From contig OX352772.1 in the NCBI GenBank assembly GCA_947095535.1, positions 119,011,327 to 119,075,326 on the forward strand: a DNA stretch of 64,000 nucleotides. Direction: 5' to 3'. Under the pieces are notes generated by a model, which was given only the letters and a program-made list of their open reading frames with translations, had not been told where the DNA came from and made no database searches. This document shows positions 1 through 10,562 of this stretch, one piece after another. A program made the position numbers and the translations under genes. How positions within the stretch are numbered: position 1 is the stretch's first letter; every line of letters starts with the position of its first letter. This stretch comes from Poecilobothrus nobilitatus. Taxonomy: Eukaryota > Arthropoda > Insecta > Diptera > Dolichopodidae.

Positions 1-2
1 TT

Positions 3-347
3 AGACGGAAACTTGGAACAGTCAACTTCATTTACCAAATATTACACAGTATCAACAAAATTTATGGTCCAATTACCATAAATAATAGAGATCTTGGAAT
101 CACTCTCACCAGAATTCGCCTAGGCTGCACTTTAGTAACCCACAAACACATTTTTAAACGGGAAGATACGCCTAACTGCATACAACCACGTACAATAATG
201 CATACAATAATAGAATGCAGGAGCAACGTTGACATGTACAGAAAATTAAATCATTCACCAGAGCTTGTCTTGGCACTCAATTCAGCAAACAAAGGAGAAC
301 AAATTATAGACCTGCTAAAACACCATCAAATATGGTTAAAAATATAA
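3..347 (+). pseudogene. C-terminal end of a LINE polyprotein (RNase H-bearing clade)
   Basis: An open frame runs in from the left edge and stops at the TAA at 345-347. Its 114 residues contain the block LGITLTRIRLGC followed by spaced His and Cys residues (THKHIF, PNCIQP, MHTIIEC). That is the pattern I know from the end of ORF2 in non-LTR retrotransposons that carry an RNase H domain (I, R1 and Loa-like groups), just after the RNase H fold. Endonuclease, reverse transcriptase and RNase H proper would lie left of the window. No frameshift is seen in this stretch, so the element may be fairly young. The clade assignment is inference from one short block; the LINE assignment is firmer. Confidence 0.6.
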
Positions 348-1203
348 AAACACTCCCACTTGGAGGACCTGAATCAACCCCAAAAACAACGAAAGAAAAC
401 AAACACTATAAAAATAAGACAAGCAACATCTCAACATGTGTACACTAGTAAAAAAATAATAATAAACCAACAAAATATGAACCAAAAAACTAAAAAATAA
501 AAACCAAAAAACTAAAATCATAAATTTTATTTGTTTTAACTAAAATCCTAAAACTAATTATAAAACAGATAAAAAAAATTCCAAAAATTATAAATTAATA
601 TACAAAAAACCGAAAAAAAGTTATATAGCGCAAAGAAAAATATAAACCAAAAAAAAACTAAGAACCCAAAAAACTAAAAACAATATTAATTTTAAATTTT
701 ATTTGCTTTAAATAAAATGAAAAAGTTAACAAAAAATGAAAAACCATAAAATCAATAGAAAAGCTAAATATAAAAGAACCAAACCACCAAACATAGATAA
801 ATAAAACTATATATTAAAAACCATCAAAAAATTATCAAATAAACCAAAAAAAGAAAAAAAAACTATCAACTAAAAATAAACCAAAAAATTATAAATCAAA
901 AACTGAAAACCAAAAAATAAACCAAAAAATTAAAAAAACCGCTAACCATAAACCATAAAACCAAAAACACTAAAACGCAAAACATAGCATTAAAAATAAA
1001 ATAAACAAAATCCAAGAGAAAACCAGCCTAAATAAAAATAAAAATCACCCTACCACAAACACTACAAAAAGCGCCAGCGCAACAACCAATGACGCAAAAC
1101 AAAAAAACAAACAAACTGGTCCGGAGGCTCAACTGGAACCACCGGGCCTTCACCGGTGTTTCCAATTTATTTATATATAGACTCGTCTGAGTTGCGAAGA
1201 AAA
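348..1203 (+). other. A/C-rich low-complexity stretch after the LINE tail
   Basis: This stretch has no gene. It is strongly strand-biased, made of loose repeats of the form AAACCAAAAAACTAAAA, and reads as a degenerate 3' untranslated region or tail of the preceding LINE. A less A-rich part at about 1055-1200 contains CGGGCCTTCACCGGTG and leads into the direct repeat that starts at 1204. Confidence 0.4.
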
Positions 1204-1960
1204 AACCTATACGTAGACCGTGGGTAATCAAGGGGGACTAAATGAACTAATCAAACAAAGCCCGCTCTTGCAAGCCAAATTAACTTAAAAACATCTTGAT
1301 TAAATTAAAAAAAAAAAAAATCAAAATACAGCTGCAGCATATAGGGAACAACCCCACATGGCTACAGGGACACAGCTTCACGAGAGAACATCTGCCATAA
1401 TCCAGGGGCAGGTTATCCGATACACCGTCATCTACATAAAAGGACCACCCCAGCAATATACCTAAAAAGAGAAAAAAAAACCCTTCACAAATTTAAAAAA
1501 AAAAAAACCGCAAAACAAAATCTTCACCAAAAAGAAGCGAGACACCCAAAAATTATAAATTAATATGAAAAATTACTAATGCTGATGACAACTATGTATT
1601 GAGAATCAGTATTTCCCACTGTCCACCTGCTCACAAATCAGCGTTAATAGAATCCTAAAAAAAGAAAAAAATTCATGAACAAAAATTTAAAAAGAAATAC
1701 ACTCACCCAATCCAGCGTTTTTACAAAAGAAGAAGTCCAAATTAAAAATATACGTGGCCTCCATCACAGCGCCACAAAAGAAAAAAAAAACAAGTACAAA
1801 AGTACGTCAGCGCAAAAAGAAACATGTTGCAATAAAAATAAAAGAGAACTCTAGCGGAAAAAAAAACATGCATTATAAAATGTATAAAATAAAATACACA
1901 AATTAAAAAATAAAAACATAAATAAAATACACAAATTAAAAATAAAACCAGAAATTGAAA
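1204..1960 (+). repeat. 757-bp direct repeat, copy 1
   Basis: The sequence from AACCTATACG at 1204 recurs from 1961 with the same order of blocks: the GGGGGACTAAATG-type block, CCCGCTC, an A-run, the ACAGCTGCAGC block, and the GCGCCACAAAAG block. Divergence is several percent by eye. No ORF here looks coding. The A-runs and the position after an RNase H-type LINE tail suggest a duplicated LINE 3' untranslated region. Confidence 0.75.
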
Positions 1961-2541
1961 AACCTATACGCAAACCTTGAGTAATTCAGGGGGATTAAAT
2001 GAACTAATCAAACAAAGCCCGCTCGTGCAAGCCAAATTAACTTAAAAACATCTTGATTAAATTAAAAAAAAAAAAAATCAAAATACAGCTGCAGCATATA
2101 GGGAACAACCCCACATGGCTACAGGGCACAGCTTCACGACAGAACATCTGCCATAATTCAGGGGCAGGGTATCCGATACACCTTCATCCACATAAAAGAC
2201 CCACCCCAGCAATATACCTAAAAAGAGAAAAAAAACCCTCCAAAAATTGAAAAAAAAAAACCGAAAAACAAAAACTTCACCAAACAGAAGCGAGACGCCC
2301 AAAAATTATAAATTAATATGAAAAATGACTAATGCTGATGACAACTATGTATGGCGAATCAGTATTTCCCACTATGCACCTGCTAACAAATCAGCGTTAA
2401 TAGAATCTAAAAAAAATAAAAAATCCATGAACCAAAATTTAAAAAGAAATACACTCACCCAATCCAGCGTTTTTACAAAAGAAGAAGTCCAAATTAAAAA
2501 TATACGTGGCCTCCCTTACAACGCCACAAAAGAAAAAACAA

Positions 2542-2740
2542 GGTGACCGGTAATAATACCCCAGGAAATAAAGCCGAATCGGCTTTATTTCCCTTCCGAT
2601 GCGGAAATAAAGCCGAAATCGCGAATTTTGAGAATTCGGCCTTATTACCATTTAGAAAAGGAAATAATGCCGAAATTGAAAAAGAAATAAAGTCGAATAC
2701 CGATTCGACTTTATTTTTTGGGGCATTATTTCCGGTCACC
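2542..2740. repeat. 199-bp self-complementary hairpin forming the left foldback arm
   Basis: The segment starts GGTGACCGG and ends CCGGTCACC, and the inner parts (AATAATACCCC against GGGGCATTATT, and several GCCGAA/TTCGGC blocks) pair with each other. It could be a solo miniature element in its own right as well as the left arm of the 1.6-kb element. Open frames here on both strands merely translate these repeats. Confidence 0.65.
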
Positions 2741-2929
2741 GTAAAATAACAGATGTAAGACAATAAAGTTTAATAACAAATTTTATATTTTCTAACTATT
2801 AATAGCAAATTTTTTGAATATTTATAGCTACATATTCTGGAAAAAGCGGATAACATTGATTTTGTAATCGATTATAAAATCCGAATATTTTCAACAATTA
2901 CTTTTATTTTCCATATTATGGCCAGACCT

Positions 2930-3055
2930 CGCGAACGCGGCCGCGTGCGTGCCGGTAACCGGCGGGTGAGACAGCTACATCAAGTAGCCGGTGGGCTGTT
3001 GAGAACTCCCTGGCGGGTGCTTCCCTACGATGTTGGTATACACGTCCACTGATGC
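2930..3055. other. GC-rich island inside the foldback element
   Basis: About 125 bp with far higher G+C than its surroundings, including GCGAACGCGGCCGCGTGCG, GCCGGTAACCGGC and CGGTGGGCTGTTGAGAAC. GCCGGTAACCGGC is itself a palindrome. I see no coding frame, tRNA boxes or known RNA fold. It could be a captured fragment of another element or a structured RNA segment. Confidence 0.4.
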
Positions 3056-3147
3056 TAATATCAAAAAAATATTTAAGTTCCTAGAAATGACATTAGAAAT
3101 AAATAAAATAACAAATAAAACAAAAATAAATAATATATTTTTAATAT

Positions 3148-3781
3148 GGTACAGTGACAGAACGCCCGAGGAAATAAAGCCCGCGGGCCTTAATTCCTTT
3201 TTAAATTGGAATTAAAGCCCATAATTAAAAGGAATTAAAGCCCGTGGGGTTCCTTTTCGGGCTTCCTTTTGAATTGGAATTAAGACCCACACTATTTTTT
3301 ATTGTTAAAAGAAGAGTGTAATGGAATATGTAGAGCTAACGTATTAGGAGAGATTTTACAGTTTTGGATAAAAATTGGATACCCCTTTTTTCAAAACATT
3401 TACTAATATGTATGTGTGCGAGATTCTGATTTGGGAGAGATTTTAGAGTTGGTTATGGAATCAAGGTTATATCTTTTTCGAAAATATGTATATAAGTAAT
3501 ACTCCGATTGTCAGGAATATTGTGAGGAATTTTAGAATTGAATTCAAAATCAGGATTATACGCCTTTTACAGAATATTTAAAAATATGCATATGCGAGTT
3601 TTGAATTAGGAGGATTATATACATATTCTGGAAAAAGCGTATAAACCTGATTTTGTAAGCATCTCTAAAATCTATGCTAATTCAGAAACTAGCATATGCA
3701 TATATCTAAATATTCTGTAAAAAGCGTATCCTTATTTATTTCCAGCGTGATCTATTTCCTCGGGTGTTCTGTCACTGCACC
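3148..3781. mobile_element. 634-bp inverted-repeat DNA element with 9-bp target duplication
   Basis: The ends are GGTACAGTGACAGAACGCCC on the left and, reverse-complemented on the right, GGTGCAGTGACAGAACACCC, continuing into GAGGAAATA. The 9-bp direct repeat TTTTAATAT flanks the element on both sides (3139-3147 and 3782-3790). Inside are further nested inverted blocks such as GGAATTAAAGCCC. A 9-bp duplication with repetitive inverted ends fits Mutator-like or foldback-type elements. It carries no transposase, so it is non-autonomous. Confidence 0.8.
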
Positions 3782-4330
3782 TTTTAATATAACTGAAAAA
3801 AAAATAAGAGGGTGTTTAGAGTTGGTTACAAAATCAAGTTTGCCCCCCTTCTCCAGAGTAAATTTGTTCTGGAACACTCTGAAATAGAACACTCTGATTT
3901 CATATTCAAGTCTAAAATCCCTATTAATTATTTTTTATGCATATTTCAACAGAAATTCCTCATGTACCACTGATGTCAAAATCAAAAGAAAAAATGAAAT
4001 ACATATTTAGAAAATGGAAATAAAGTCGATTCGACTTTATTTCCTTTTTAAAGCGGTAATAAAGCCGAATTTTTGAAATTCGCGATTTCGACATTATATC
4101 CGCATCAGAAGGGAAATAAAGCCGTATCGACTTTATTTCCTGGGGCATTATTTCCGGGCACCGTACAAAAGTACGTCAGTGCAAAAAGAAACACGTTGCA
4201 ATAAAAATAAAAGAGAACTCTAGCGGAAAAAAAAACATGCATAATAAAATATATAAAATACAATACACAAATTAAAAAATAAAAACATAAACAAAATACA
4301 CAAATTAAAAATAAAAACAGAAATAGAAAA

Positions 4331-5580
4331 AGAAAGAAAAATAACAAAATGCAAAAAAAAGTACAAAAATAAAAAGAAAATAAAGCAGAATAAAAGTAAA
4401 ATAAAATAAATTAAACGAAATATGCAAAAATAGTAGTAGAAGTAGTAGTAGTGGAAGTAATTTAAATTTTAGTAAATATAAAATGAATTGACAAGCAAAT
4501 TTTGTTTTTTAAAAAAAAGAATAAGAATTTTTTTGCCGACATAATTGAATTAATGTTAGAATTATTATTATTATTGAATTATTACATAAGTTGATTTACT
4601 TTCTAAATTTAAAAAAAAACAGTAATTAATTTTTATTCTTCAAGAAGATGTCCTCCTTGGTTTATTATATAATTTATTGGTCTACATGAATTGATTACAA
4701 AATTTCTTTATAAGTACTTAATATAATTTATTGATCTACATTTGGTAAAAATTCTTAAAAATATTTTTTGCATTACAAAATATCTGTTCTCATTACATTA
4801 TTGGTTGTCTTAGTATCATATTGGTCAATAAGCGGAAATTACTATAAATGGATTCACAAATAATAATTTTCCTTTATTGAGCAAAACAAAGTACAAATTT
4901 TTTAAGTATAATTCTTATTAAGTAATAAGACCAATATTTTATTTTTGGAACAATAATAAAAAAATAATATTTTAGTAAGAAACTTTTTTTTTTTAGATTT
5001 CTTTTTATTAGAATTAAGTAATTTTCTTTTAAATGTAATTTAATAACAAAGTATTCGAATTTCAATATATGACAATTTTTTATTTGGTTAAAAATATTTA
5101 TTTTGTTTATAAATTAAGGTTCTTTTCTTTAATAATTACTCATTCGTTTACAATTTTATTTAAATGCCTATTAAGTAAAAATGATTAAATAAGAAATTAT
5201 TTCAAGTTCAAAATAATATTAACAATTGATTTATTTAATTGTTTGTTAAAGAAATAACATTTTGCTAATTAAAAATTTATTATTATTATTATGATTATAA
5301 ATGATTTTTATTTTTATTTATTGGTTAATGTAATGAACTATCATAACTTATATAGAAGAAAAAGATTTATTTCGTAGATATAAGTTTGTTAATGTTAATG
5401 TTAGATTTATATTTTTGTTGTAATTCCATTTTATGTAGATACAACCACCCCACATTTCAAATTAGAAACAGGGGTTATAGCTACCTGGTACATTTATGTG
5501 CCAGGGTACCTCGAAATAAATTGTTTTTACAAAAATATCGTTAATAGAATGAGAAAATATATTTTTTAATTTAGCCGGTT
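4331..5580. other. A+T-rich DNA without recognisable genes
   Basis: There is a short GTAGTA microsatellite near 4433-4455 and long A/T runs. A small palindrome (CTGGTACA paired with TGTGCCAG, near 5483-5510) lies just before the LINE endonuclease remnant. Nothing coding is supported. Confidence 0.5.
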
Positions 5581-5599
5581 ATACAGCTTATTTATCTAA

Positions 5600-6160
5600 T
5601 CGTTCAAAGCCTTATTGAGGAGTAGGTATCTACGTTAGGCAAAATATTAGTAGTACTCTGATTTTAAAAGAAGAATTTCAAAGCTCGAATATATTAATAG
5701 TAAAATTATTGAAAGAAAATTTCAATATTTTTGGTGTATATAAATCACATAATACAAATTTTGATGATTTTATCCAATTTTTAGATGAACATACACTAAA
5801 AAATAACTTGTTAATCTTGGTTGATTTTAAAATTAATTTACTCAATACAGTCAGCCCGGAAGTAGAACGTTTCACAAATACCTTACTCAGTAATGGATTT
5901 ATAATTTGTAACAGGTTAACTGAAAAATATGCTACAAGATATGCTACAATACTAAAACTATAATATATGACGTCATAACAGATTTAGTCAAGTACCGATA
6001 CTACTTACACATTGTAGACACAGATCTCTCAGACCATCAAATATTATTAGCCAGTATTGATAAATGTCCCAAATTAGAAAAGCATTCCAAAGTTAAAACT
6101 GTTGTAGATTACAGCTCTATAGAAAGAGATGAAATTAGGAATAGAGTTAGTAGTTTACCT
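5600..6160 (+). pseudogene. LINE apurinic-like endonuclease fragment
   Basis: Visible pieces, in order, are GVGIYVRQN (the usual GGGVAIYV block, near 5620), a stretch ending LLILVDFKINLL (the usual VGDFN block, with Gly-Asp replaced, near 5810-5840) and LSDHQ near 6026-6040 (the catalytic SDH motif). The enzyme would nick target DNA to prime reverse transcription. A stop at 5961 and frame changes separate the VDF and SDH blocks, and the N-terminal part with the first catalytic Asn and Glu is not recognisable. The longest open piece is 5709-5963. Confidence 0.65.
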
Positions 6161-6175
6161 GACTTTGACAATTTA

Positions 6176-8189
6176 GTGTGCGAGTTAACTGGTCTTATAA
6201 TAAGAAATACAAAACAAACTCCTTTTAGAAATAAAAATAAACATAAATGGATGAATGATGAAATTGCGAGGGCTATGAAAATTAGGGATTCCTTTTATAA
6301 ATTTAAAAAGAAATACCCAGAGGACACACATATAAAGGAACTCTTTTATTTCTATAAGATAAGGACAAAAAATTTAGTGAAATAAGCCAAATAAAGACTT
6401 TATTTAGAGGAACTAACACAAGATCCCTCCAATACTCAAAATTTTTGGAACTTGTGTAAAAAAATTATTTTTAGTAGGACCACTGATAACATTGAAAGTA
6501 GTATTAAAACTCTGAAGATCGATATTGACAATGAAAGGGAAATTGCTGAACATTTTAATAAACATTTTGTCAATGTTACAAAGGAAATTAAAGTTTCAAT
6601 TGAAAGTATAGATTATAATTATCTCAATAACAACTACCTATTTAATATTCATTCGGCTTTTGAATTAACACCAAGTCAGGAAGTCAATCAGTCCATTAGT
6701 AAATTAAAGTCGGCAGCAGCTACAGGCTTTGACCTTATTTCAGCTACATTTAGTAAAAGATTCTCCGAAAAACTTTCCCCTATTCTGGTCAATTTCGTAA
6801 ATACTTCTTTGAAACTAAACTTTTCCCGCAAGCTCTAAAAACTGCAATTGTTATTCATATATTTAAAAGTGGAGATAAAAGAAACCCTTCAAACTATAGG
6901 CCGATTTCAGGTTGACTGCATAAATATTTGACACTATAGTCAAAAAACGTTTAAACTACTTTTGAAAAAACAATAATATCTTAAATGATGCTCAATATGG
7001 CTTTGAAGAAAATTCAAACACAACAACTGCCTGTCTTGATTTGAATTATTTCATTTCAAAAAGTATCGATCAAAAAAAATTTGTAGTTTGCGTGTTTCTA
7101 GATCTTCAGAAGGCGTTTGACTGTGTGGATCCTGATATTTTAGTACATGTACTGAGTAAATTAAATTTTGATATAAATCCAAGACAATGGAAATTCAAAT
7201 ACTTTAAATTGTATTTGAATAATAGATCAAAGAGTAAAAATAAATTCGAGTTTGAGTGATCCGAAAGAAATCTTGAAAGGAGTACCGCAGGGATCAATAC
7301 TAGGTCCTGACCTTTTCAAAATATATATTAATGGGTTGGGGTCATTAGAATTAAAAGGAAAAATACAGTTTTATGTTGACGACGCTGTGATAAAGTATGC
7401 GGAAAATAATGAAATTTCGTTAAAAACTGCAATCGAAAGGCCTTATTTTAATCGACCTTATTTTAATTGGAGAATGGCTGCAAAAGCATCGTTTAAACCT
7501 AAATATAAAAAAACAAAGATTATTGTGTTTAAAAACTAAACTCTTTTGAACCCCAGCTTCTGTTATAAAAATAGTTAAATCGAAGTTATTAAATCTTTTA
7601 TTTACCTTGGTTTCTTTATAGACTCTAATTTAAAATGGGGTGTGCATATTGCCCATAGAACTAGGAAAATATGTCCTTATATTTTAATATTACATAGGTT
7701 ACGTATGTACATTAATGAAAGTCACCTATATATGATCCACTATTCATAAATTCTCTTCAATATAACATACCTAAATCCAATATGGAGCAGTACGTCATTA
7801 TCCAATGTAAAAAAAATTGACGTTCTGCACAAAAAAGCTATCAAAACTATTCATAAATATCCAAAAGATTTCCTACGAACTTACTATACACTCGAATGTA
7901 CTTAATCTTCATTAGCATCTGCAAATATGAATTATATTTAGTAGCGTTTAAAATCGTTAATGACAAAATCAAGCATAACTTTATATTGAATAGGATGTTT
8001 CACATCCATAATCACAACACCAGAAATAAATCGAATTTCTACTTAAATTTATTTAGAACAAATAATCAAACTAAAAACTGTTTGCATAAGTGTTTGAAAG
8101 CTTTCAATGAGTTACCAACTGAATTGAAGAATATTGATAAAATAGTATTATTTAAACATAAAATTAGGGAACATATTAATTCTATATAA
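6176..8189 (+). pseudogene. LINE reverse transcriptase and C-terminal region, broken
   Basis: Pieces appear in the expected order. A linker with RNKNKHKWMNDEI (6220-6260) is followed by the stretch ending KLKSAAATGFDLIS (RT motif 1 region, near 6700-6740), then KSGDKRNPSNYRPIS (near 6865-6905). LDLQKAFDCVD is at 7098-7130, GVPQGSILGPDLF at 7279-7317, and YVDD at 7372-7383 replaces the usual YADD/FADD. The C-terminal block HNTRNKSNFYLN precedes the final stop at 8187-8189. At least four frame changes or stops interrupt the roughly 670-codon span. The protein would have copied element RNA in a target-primed reaction. Confidence 0.75.
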
Positions 8190-8989
8190 ATAATTTTGTG
8201 AATTTGTTTCTCAATTTTTTTTTTTTTTAATTGTTAAATAATTTTTTTTTTATTTTCTTTTTTGTTGTTTATATCTTATTTCAATATTCAAATTTGACGT
8301 TTATTTATTAAAAATTTAGCGGCCATACGGCTACGGCTAAGGTCTTTAGTTTTAAGTAAAATCTATAGATAAATTGTAAATATTATTGTATTAATCAAAA
8401 GAAATTATTGAATTAATAAAGAAAAAAATATGTTACCCCGATTCGGCCCGGCGGGCTTCCAAAAAATTTTTTGTTTCCGATTAATGTCCAATTTTGTATT
8501 TTGTTGTTATGGTCTGAAAAAAAGCGTGTGACAAATTTTTATGAAGTTTCGGTAACCCGTTTAGGCACGCAGCCGAACGAAGTTCATTAAATTTTTCTGT
8601 AGTCTTGCTTAAACGTTTTAATCAATTAATTTGAAAATTCGCAAAATTCTTGCTCTTTAGCAGAAAAGCTCGGTATGTTAATTTGGTTACGATCCCTTAA
8701 CCCGTTTAGGCACCAGGGCTCAACGAAATTTTTTAATTTCTTTGTTGTGGCGTTTAAACGGTTTTACCAATTGAGTTGAAAATTTACAAAAGGGTAACTC
8801 TTTACCACAGGAGCTCACTGACTTGATTTGGTTACGATCCATCAACCCGTTTCGGAACCAGGGACCAATGAAGTTTTTTAATTTCTTTGTTGTCGCGCTT
8901 TGACCAATTGAGTTGAAAATTTACAAAAGTGTACGTTTTTATCGTGTACGACAAAGACTTTACAAAAGTGTACGTCAAAAGCTGACTCA

Positions 8990-9044
8990 TGGCGCAGTGG
9001 TTAAGTCGCCAACCTTTCAATCGAAGGGTCTTGGGTTCAAACCC
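8990..9044 (+). promoter_or_regulatory. RNA polymerase III-type A and B boxes of a tRNA-derived SINE head
   Basis: TGGCGCAGTGG at 8990-9000 fits the A-box consensus and GGTTCAAACCC at 9034-9044 fits the B-box consensus, 33 bp apart as in tRNA genes. The D-arm and T-arm can pair, but the seven-base acceptor stem (8983-8989 against the bases after the T-arm) mostly fails to pair. This is therefore a tRNA-derived promoter rather than a working tRNA gene. Confidence 0.75.
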
Positions 9045-9103
9045 CGGTCAGGTCATAAATAAAAAATTTGTAGTACTTTTATATCGTAATAATGTATATC
9101 GTA

Positions 9104-9294
9104 TAATTAATATTAGTAATAATAACAACAATAATATTAATAATAATAATAATAAAAGTAATAATAATAACAATAATTATTATAATAATAATAGCTGCTA
9201 CAGTGGAGCCATCTTTGGTTATACCATGCAAGTAAGGTGTTATATACTGCTGCATGTTGTAATTCACCGATGGCGCTGACTCTGTGGTAAAATA

Positions 9295-9325
<31 letters not shown>

Positions 9326-9620
9326 GTACAATAATTAAATAGTATAATAAATAGTACAATAATAATATAACAATAATTATAATAATAATAATAGTAATAA
9401 TAGTAATAGTAATAATAATAATTGTAATCCACTGATGGCGCTGACTCTGTGGTAAAATAATAATAATATTAATAAGAATATTAATACCAATAATAACAGC
9501 CGCTACAGTGACAGTGGGGGTTGCCTTCAATAATTACCTCATGTAGTAATATATATACTACGACTACATGTTGTAACTGTTGTTACGGCTTTAGTCACGG
9601 TTAGCAAAATAATAATAATA
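9104..9620. repeat. AAT/ATA-type compound microsatellite with repeated spacer
   Basis: Long runs of AAT, AAC and AGT trinucleotides are broken by a spacer seen twice in near-identical form (GATGGCGCTGACTCTGTGG near 9269 and 9436) and by GCTACAGTG blocks near 9197 and 9503. Long open frames on both strands here are only translations of the trinucleotide repeat. Confidence 0.85.
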
Positions 9621-10562
9621 GGCGGATTCATTGTTTCCTTCTCCCAATTCAATGTTTCCGTATCCATTTTCCTATCCCTACTCCATAGCCAATATTCTGC
9701 ATTCGCAGGTAAGGGTTTCATCCCACTATATTGGCTAAAGGGGGAGGTGGGTTTAGTCAGTAAGAATCTGACACTAGCAAGGGGTATTCTTGGTGTCTTT
9801 GGAAGATTCCTACCTCCCTTAGGCAAAAAAAAAAGAAAAGCTTTCTGAGATAATTTAGTTACGATCCATTAACCCGTTTCGGCACCAGAGGTCAATGAAG
9901 TTTTGTAATTTACTTTGTTGTAGCGCTTAAACGGTTTGACCAATTGAGTTGCAAATTTTCAATAGTGTAGCTCTTTACCACAGGAGCTCACTGAGTGGAT
10001 TTGGTTACGATCCATTAACCCGTTTTGGCACCAACGTCGAATGAAGTTTTTTAATTTCTTTGTTGTCGATCTTTATCACAAAACTTTTCTGAGTTGATTT
10101 GGTTGCGATACATTAACCCGTTTCAGCATCAGGTTTCAGGCCATAAAGTTTCTCATTTTTTTGTTGTTATGTTTAAACGATATGACCAATTGAAAATTGG
10201 CTGACACACAAACTCATTCAATAAATTTTGTCGTGATACATTAACCCATTTCGGCACGATAGACTGTCCAAAAAAAAATTTTGTTTTTAATTTGTGTCTA
10301 ATTTGGCAGCATGAATTTATGGTTCCAAATAAAGCCTGTGACAAAATGTTAGTTAACGTTTGTTAATCCATTTCCGCACGTGAACCTTTTAAAAATGTTT
10401 TGCCTAAATTTTTGAATTGTTATTATGTTTAAAAAGATATTTCAAACAATCTTTACTTTTATCTATACTGTTTTTAATATTCCATAAAAACCTTTCAATG
10501 CAAATTTCTAATATAGACCAGTAATTAAAGTAACCTTACAAAGTATCTTAAGAATACTGTGT

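Larger units (their letters stand above)
2542..4162. mobile_element. Foldback-like element with long imperfect terminal inverted repeats
   Basis: The left end GGTGACCGGTAATAATACCC and the reverse complement of the right end (GGTGCCCGGAAATAATGCCC) match. The similarity continues inward for about 150 bp through repeated GGAAATAAAGCCGA blocks. The arms are also internally repetitive and self-complementary, which is typical of foldback elements. The interior has no coding capacity I can support. It holds a GC-rich island (2930-3055) and a second, nested inverted-repeat element (3148-3781). Copy 1 of the 757-bp repeat gives the empty site. No matching flanking duplication is evident, so the exact ends are uncertain by a base or two. 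Confidence 0.7.
1961..4330 (+). repeat. 757-bp direct repeat, copy 2, split by a foldback-like insertion
   Basis: Copy 2 runs 1961-2541 and resumes at 4163 with GTACAAAAGTACGTCAG. In copy 1 (about 1794) that sequence follows directly after the A-rich GCCACAAAAG block. The uninterrupted copy 1 therefore shows the pre-insertion site for the 2542-4162 element. No clear target-site duplication of flanking bases is visible at this insertion. Confidence 0.7.
5581..8430 (+). mobile_element. Decayed non-LTR retrotransposon (CR1/L2-like group of the Jockey superfamily)
   Basis: Endonuclease remnants (about 5600-6160) are followed by a reverse transcriptase (about 6450-7540) and a C-terminal block with HNHNTRNKSN (about 8010-8040), all plus strand and in LINE order. 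The copy ends near 8430 with AATAAA and a short A-run, where a Helitron-like repeat begins. Gag (ORF1) is missing, so it is 5'-truncated. Several frameshifts and stops mark it as dead and older than the Jockey copy at 24-29 kb. The clade name is inferred from the NTR-type C-terminal block shared with the 48-54 kb element. Confidence 0.75.
8977..9842 (+). mobile_element. tRNA-headed SINE-like insertion with AAT microsatellite core and A-tail
   Basis: The 7-bp repeat AAAAGCT lies on both sides (8977-8983 and 9836-9842), and uninterrupted Helitron modules have AAGCTTTCTGAG at the right junction. The insert begins with a tRNA-like head containing A and B boxes, continues as a long AAT-type microsatellite, and then has a non-repetitive block (about 9620-9825, with GTCAGTAAGAATCTGACAC). 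It ends in a run of ten A (9825-9834). Head, body and A-tail between target duplications fit one SINE insertion. Two separate insertions sharing a junction cannot be excluded. Confidence 0.55.

Noticed and set aside
2053..2763. Small proteins in the 2.0-2.8 kb region
   Set aside because: The frames overlap on both strands across the duplicated and foldback DNA and translate inverted repeats; no family motif.
8983..9060. Functional tRNA gene
   Set aside because: The A and B boxes and the D and T arms are good, but the acceptor stem mostly fails to pair, and the sequence runs into a SINE-like body with A-tail and target duplications.
9079..9530. Tyr/Ile-rich proteins on the minus strand
   Set aside because: They are only the translation of AAT/ATA trinucleotide repeats; all frames are open in such DNA.
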